This document shows, piece by piece, positions 6,073 through 8,177 of a stretch of DNA of 8,177 nucleotides. Numbering within the stretch: the first letter of the stretch is position 1; each line of letters begins with the position of its first letter. The DNA is taken from the NCBI GenBank assembly GCA_947442095.1, contig CANEVG010000145.1, positions 1 to 8,177 of the forward strand, written 5' to 3'. Source of the DNA: Sphingomonadaceae bacterium. Lineage in GTDB: Bacteria > Pseudomonadota > Alphaproteobacteria > Sphingomonadales > Sphingomonadaceae. The notes under the pieces are model-generated. The model worked only from the letters and a program-made list of their open reading frames with translations, was not told where the DNA came from and searched no databases. The translations under genes and the position numbers were made by a program.

Positions 6073-6086
6073 TCGGCCTGTTCGCC

Positions 6087-6110
6087 ATCAGTCGTTTCAC
6101 ACGACCGTTC
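6087..6110. repeat. 24-bp repeat, copy 2 (right of the TA genes)
   Basis: This is the partner of 4777-4800, 22 of 24 bases identical, same orientation. Here the inner inverted repeat is perfect: GTCGT (6091-6095) and ACGAC (6101-6105) around TTCAC. It lies 14 bp after the BrnT antitoxin stop and may act as a weak hairpin; there is no T-run. Confidence 0.6.
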
Positions 6111-6162
6111 GTCGTGGCGTCAATTCCGCCCATTTCCGGCTCACGCAGCGTTCAAACCAGCG

Positions 6163-6212
6163 ACAGCGCAGTCTAGCAGCGGGCCTGGCGCTTGGCTGCT
6201 GTAGGGCGCTGT
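6163..6212. other. Nested inverted repeat near the right end of the island
   Basis: ACAGCGC (6163-6169) pairs with GCGCTGT (6206-6212). Inside, AGCAGC (6175-6180) pairs with GCTGCT (6195-6200), leaving two equal 5-nt internal-loop strands and a 14-nt loop. As RNA this would be a long stem. It may terminate the TA transcript or be a recognition structure of the element. The stretch 6073-6366 otherwise holds only the 24-bp repeat and the CACGGT repeats, with no gene. Confidence 0.45.
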
Positions 6213-6247
6213 AAACCCGCTTGCCAACCGGCCCAAAACCATTATCT

Positions 6248-6309
6248 CACGGTCTTCGCGACCAAGTACCTGAAATTACACGGTAAGATGGCACGGCATA
6301 TCACACGGT
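6248..6309 (+). repeat. Right-end CACGGT repeats (candidate integrase arm sites)
   Basis: CACGGT occurs at 6248-6253, 6279-6284 and 6304-6309, with a one-mismatch copy CACGGC at 6292-6297. All are on the + strand, as are the copies at the left end (3956-4017). They end about 58 bp before the 46-bp att repeat. The placement fits arm sites of the recombinase that once moved the element. Confidence 0.4.
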
Positions 6310-6366
6310 TCAAAAGTGGTGTGTTTAACCCATTGAAAATGAACGCAGCTTTTGACCAGCATTAGC

Positions 6367-6412
6367 ATCATAATCCGCGTGTCGGGGGTTCGAGTCCCTC
6401 CTCCGCTACCAA
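6367..6412 (+). repeat. attR: displaced 3' half of tRNA-Met
   Basis: This is identical to 3857-3902, from the anticodon loop through CCA and one further A. It has no D arm or 5' acceptor strand, so it is not a tRNA gene. It should be the original chromosomal 3' end of the tRNA, pushed away by the insertion. Confidence 0.92.
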
Positions 6413-6421
6413 AGGTCTGTC

Positions 6422-6443
6422 CGGAAGCCTCCAAATGCTTCCG
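6422..6443 (+). terminator. Hairpin just past attR, possible original tRNA terminator
   Basis: CGGAAGC (6422-6428) pairs perfectly with GCTTCCG (6437-6443) around an 8-nt loop, followed by a weak T patch (AATCTTT). Its distance from the tRNA end copy, about 10 bp, suits a tRNA terminator. If so, the insertion has separated it from the working tRNA by 2.5 kb. If a second element lies here, it belongs to that element instead. Confidence 0.35.
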
Positions 6444-6535
6444 AATCTTTCCAAAAATTAAATAAGAGCAAAGGCTTACGGGTCATTCCGGTCCGCATTT
6501 GCCCGGTGCCTTCCATGTGCAGCCAAACTTGGTCT

Positions 6536-6662
6536 GGGGGTATTTTGGGGGTATTTTCGCAGAGTATCGGAAAGGAGCGATACCCCCATGCACGCCTCAC
6601 TGGCTGGCGGCCAGTCACCGCTATCGATTTGTATTGCAAAATGCGATACAATTATCTACTAA
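6536..6662 (+). other. GGGGGTATTTT tandem repeat and short reading frame; possible integrase-leader remnant
   Basis: GGGGGTATTTT is repeated back to back (6536-6546, 6547-6557), and an inverted GATACCCCC lies at 6579-6587. GTATCG (6564-6569) and CGATAC (6578-6583) form an inverted repeat whose loop holds AAGGAG (6572-6577). An ATG at 6588, 10 nt later, opens only 24 codons (MHASLAGGQS...) before TAA at 6660-6662. Such G-rich repeats just inside a tRNA att site, followed by a ribosome site and start codon, resemble the region ahead of an integrase gene in tRNA islands. I read it as a possible leader whose integrase was deleted. Nothing else is visible in 6413-6628. Confidence 0.3.
6629..6652 (+). 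promoter_or_regulatory. Promoter/operator of the DUF1778-GNAT module
   Basis: A 23-bp near-perfect palindrome spans 6629-6651: TTGTAT and ATACAA at the edges, GCA and TGC inside, AAA at the centre, with one mismatch per arm. TACAAT (6647-6652), 5 of 6 to the -10 consensus, overlaps its right edge; a clear -35 is missing. Binding of the RHH antitoxin here would block the promoter. Confidence 0.55.
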
Positions 6663-6682
6663 CTTGGCTAAGGAGAACAGCG

Positions 6683-6979
6683 ATGGGTCGATCGACGTTG
6701 CGCAAGGATCATCCGCTTTCGATGCGGCTTGCCGATGCCGATATCGCGATCATCGACCGCGCAGCCAATCTGCGTGGGCGTTCGCGCACAGAATTCATGC
6801 GCGATGCGGCGGTGCGGACTGCCGAGGAAGTGATCATGGAGAATACGGTCATTCGGATGTCGCCGGAAGGTTTCTCGGCCTTTATCGATCTGCTGGACCG
6901 TCCGGCCAAACCGGTGCCTGAATTGGTTGAGCTGCTCAAGCGGCCCGCACCCTGGGAAATCCAGGCTGCTGCCGAGTAG
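6683..6979 (+). CDS. DUF1778 ribbon-helix-helix antitoxin (TacA-like)
   Basis: This 98-aa protein belongs to the DUF1778 family, antitoxins of GNAT-type toxins that bind DNA as RHH dimers. The N-terminal RHH covers about residues 10-50 (LSMRLADADIAIIDRAANLR, then GRSRTEFMRDAAVR). The C-terminal part has the toxin-binding pattern FSAFIDLLDRPAKPVPELVE with a final PWE. AAGGAG at 6670-6675, 7 nt before ATG 6683, fixes the start; an in-frame extension upstream has no family similarity. The GNAT toxin follows after 9 nt, the standard order antitoxin then toxin. The palindrome at 6629-6651 is the probable operator. It lies just outside the 2.5-kb island. Confidence 0.9.
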   Translation: MGRSTLRKDHPLSMRLADADIAIIDRAANLRGRSRTEFMRDAAVRTAEEVIMENTVIRMSPEGFSAFIDLLDRPAKPVPELVELLKRPAPWEIQAAAE

Positions 6980-6988
6980 CCAGGCCAG

Positions 6989-7504
6989 GTGCCGATTTCC
7001 GCTCCCGAACCGCTGAAGGAAGGGCACGATCTCTCGCAGTTCTCTTGCGGCAAACCGTCGCTCGACAACTGGCTGCGGGCCCGAGCGCTTTCGAACCAGA
7101 ATAAGGGCTTTACGGCAGTCATGGTGGTCCACGACGCGGGCAGGGTGGTGGGCTACTACGGCCTTGCGCCGACTGCCGTGGTTCCCGTCAGCCTCCCGCG
7201 CTCGATCCGCACCGGGCAATCGCCCGATCCACTGCCGTGCCTGTTGCTCGGTCAGCTGGCGACTGATGCACAATGGCGCGGGCAAGGCATTGGCATCGGC
7301 ATGCTCAAGCACGCCCTCCAGCGCTGCGTTGAAGGTGCAACGCTGGTCGGGGGCAGGGCACTGATCGTCAACGGGGTGGACCAGGAGGCTGCTGAGTTTT
7401 GGCAAAGGCGCGGATTCCTGCCTTCTAAGGATGATCCGATGGTACTGGCGCGTTCGATTCTCGACATCGCCGCGTCGATCAAGGCAAGCGTCGGCAAGAG
7501 ATGA
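6989..7504 (+). CDS. GNAT acetyltransferase toxin (TacT-like)
   Basis: Toxins of this type acetylate the amino acid on charged tRNAs and so stop translation. The 171-aa protein starts at GTG 6989. It has the family's N-terminal signature FSCGKPSLDNWLRARAL, then YYGLAP, the acetyl-CoA loop RGQGIG at residues 97-102, and the C-terminal RRGFLPSKDDPMVLARS. At the site where TacT-type toxins usually carry Phe-Tyr before the GF motif, this protein has Phe137-Trp138. The Tyr is thought to be catalytic in TacT, so activity, or the chemistry, may differ; a subgroup with Trp here may exist. It is coupled to the DUF1778 gene by a 9-nt gap. No strong ribosome site is seen. Confidence 0.88.
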   Translation: MPISAPEPLKEGHDLSQFSCGKPSLDNWLRARALSNQNKGFTAVMVVHDAGRVVGYYGLAPTAVVPVSLPRSIRTGQSPDPLPCLLLGQLATDAQWRGQGIGIGMLKHALQRCVEGATLVGGRALIVNGVDQEAAEFWQRRGFLPSKDDPMVLARSILDIAASIKASVGKR

Positions 7505-7529
7505 GGGAGCAGATTTCGATCGGCGCGGT

Positions 7530-7640
7530 CCTTCTGCGGGCGTAGAAGGCTGGGAGTTCTGACGTGACCGACTAGATGATCGCCTGCCGGATTCGGCTCG
7601 TCTGACCGCAAAAGCGGCTCATTGCAAAGGTCCCAGCCTT
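7530..7640 (+). other. Inverted-repeat cluster after the GNAT gene, possible structured RNA or terminator
   Basis: AAGGCTGGGA (7546-7555) is the exact inverse of TCCCAGCCTT (7631-7640). Between them lie two small hairpins, GCCG-GATT-CGGC (7586-7597) and CCGC-AAAA-GCGG (7606-7617). Another hairpin, CCTTCT (7530-7535) with AGAAGG (7544-7549), overlaps the outer stem and would exclude it. As RNA the region could form a three-way junction or end the TA transcript. No known RNA family is recognised. Confidence 0.35.
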
Positions 7641-7722
7641 GGGGGTATTGTGGGCGCAGTTCAATTTATTATTACACAAAACCAATATCTTACGCTTCAG
7701 AAATTATCCCTCCTCCGACCAA
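7641..7722 (+). repeat. GGGGGTATT copy and degenerate tRNA-Met end: possible old attachment site
   Basis: GGGGGTATT recurs at 7641-7649, matching the tandem repeats at 6536-6557. At 7707-7717, TCCCTCCTCCG is identical to the T-arm and acceptor part of tRNA-Met, followed by ACCAA (7718-7722), so it equals the tRNA end with two bases missing. These could be the right arm and eroded att site of a second element spanning 6413-7722. The match is short and might be chance. The gap from 7505 to 7926 contains no credible gene; besides this site it holds the hairpins at 7530-7640 and a terminator-like hairpin at 7813. Confidence 0.3.
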
Positions 7723-7812
7723 TCCCTTTCCGGAGGTCTCTGGTATCTTCCAGTGACACGCCCCCAGAGCAATAGCCAGCAGAACAGGCTGCTCCCGGTT
7801 CCAGGTATCTCA

Positions 7813-7835
7813 CCGCAGGCTGAGCTTGCGGTTTT
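7813..7835 (+). terminator. Terminator-like hairpin before the MAPEG gene
   Basis: CCGCAGGC (7813-7820) pairs with GCTTGCGG (7824-7831) around a 3-nt loop, with one G-U pair, and TTTT follows (7832-7835). This is a fair intrinsic terminator on the + strand. It would separate the TA region from the next gene. The core AGGCTGAGCTT also resembles, in reverse, the REP-like repeat at 765-787, so a repeat copy is an alternative. Confidence 0.4.
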
Positions 7836-7926
7836 GCGCAGGCGCAGGTGACAAAAGTGCGAGTTGCCGCGCTGCTTGCGGTAGGCCAGCCTTGGCGCTT
7901 CTGACGGGAAAGGCGCGCGCAGACTT

Positions 7927-8177
7927 ATGACCGATCCTTACATTTACGTCGTGATCGTGAGCGCGCTTGCGCTGCTGGCCTATTACTTCACGCTGCTGAT
8001 GGCCGGGTTGGCGCGGGGGCGGTTCAAGATCCCTGTGCCCTCGCACAGCGGGCCGCCTGAATATGAGCGCTATGTCCGCGCGCACCAGAACACGCTCGAA
8101 CATCTCGTGCTGTTCCTGCCCGGCATGTGGCTGTTCGCCTATGTCGTGAGCCCGCTGTGGGCGGCGGGGGTCGGGGC
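7927..8177 (+). CDS. MAPEG-family membrane protein, N-terminal part (cut by window end)
   Basis: The first 83 codons are present. MAPEG proteins are small four-helix inner-membrane proteins related to microsomal glutathione S-transferases; bacterial substrates are mostly unknown. A membrane helix covers about residues 6-26 (YVVIVSALALLAYYFTLLMA). A polar loop with the family signature ERYVRAHQNTLEHL follows at 47-60, then a second helix, LVLFLPGMWLFAYVV. In this superfamily the Arg/Asn-rich signature contacts glutathione. ATG 7927 gives a natural N-terminus; only a weak purine patch (about 7906-7913) precedes it. It appears to be an ordinary chromosomal gene beyond the island region. Confidence 0.85.
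   Translation, partial: MTDPYIYVVIVSALALLAYYFTLLMAGLARGRFKIPVPSHSGPPEYERYVRAHQNTLEHLVLFLPGMWLFAYVVSPLWAAGVG

Larger units (their letters stand above)
3903..6412. mobile_element. 2.5-kb integrase-less genomic island inserted in tRNA-Met
   Basis: The unit is bounded by the two 46-bp tRNA repeats and is 2510 bp long counting one repeat. It holds a broken minus-strand gene of unknown function (4142-4731) and two toxin-antitoxin pairs (4927-5512 and 5544-6072). Noncoding ends carry CACGGT repeats. I find no integrase, excisionase, replication or transfer gene on either strand. It therefore must have been integrated by a recombinase supplied in trans, or it has lost its own integrase by deletion. 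Two of its genes are damaged (a frameshift and a nonsense codon), which suggests decay. The bounds are secure; the mode of movement is inferred. Confidence 0.85.

Noticed and set aside
6367..6412. A second tRNA gene
   Set aside because: Only the 3' half is present; there is no D arm or 5' acceptor strand. It is the displaced att copy.
6506..6682. N-terminal extension of the DUF1778 antitoxin
   Set aside because: The extension runs through G-rich repeats and the operator palindrome and has no family similarity; ATG 6683 has a clear ribosome site.
7639..7851. 70-codon + strand frame after the GNAT gene
   Set aside because: It starts in the GGGGGTATT repeat, crosses the putative att remnant and a terminator-like hairpin, and shows no protein-like pattern.

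Overview
The window looks like part of an alphaproteobacterial chromosome, most likely a member of the Sphingomonadales. The grounds are the gene order aspS-acpP-fabF-mltG, GC-rich codon use, and a REP-like repeat of a kind I associate with sphingomonads. No species can be named from the sequence alone.

Positions 1-3703 are core genome, all on the + strand: the 3' end of aspS, then acpP, fabF and mltG, and a 2H-phosphoesterase ('2'-5' RNA ligase') gene. fabF, mltG and the 2H gene are packed with gaps or overlaps of a few bases and are probably co-transcribed. They link fatty-acid elongation (AcpP, FabF) with cell-wall glycan processing (MltG). An elongator-type tRNA-Met(CAU) with its own promoter follows at 3825-3901.

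Positions 3903-6412 are a 2510-bp insertion at the 3' end of that tRNA. A perfect 46-bp copy of the tRNA 3' half (6367-6412) marks the far end. The insertion has no integrase gene. It carries a frameshifted minus-strand gene of unknown function and a RelE/HigB-type toxin with an in-frame stop at codon 9, paired with an XRE-family antitoxin. It also carries an intact BrnT toxin with an HTH antitoxin. Both toxin genes share one promoter design: a -35/-10 pair with a palindromic operator over the spacer and start of the -10, and an ATG 6 nt after the -10, implying leaderless toxin mRNAs and SD-led antitoxins. Both ends of the insertion carry same-strand CACGGT repeats placed like integrase arm sites. 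The insertion is best read as a decaying, non-autonomous tRNA island whose main cargo is toxin-antitoxin (TA) modules.

Positions 6413-7722 hold a third TA module, a DUF1778 (RHH) antitoxin and a GNAT acetyltransferase of the TacA/TacT type. It is flanked by GGGGGTATT repeats and by a degenerate match to the tRNA 3' end at 7707-7722. This may be the residue of a second, older insertion at the same tRNA; the evidence is weaker than for the first.

From 7927 the sequence returns to an ordinary-looking chromosomal gene, the start of a MAPEG-family membrane protein cut by the window end. The most interesting feature is the tandem set of integrase-less, TA-bearing insertions behind one tRNA-Met gene.
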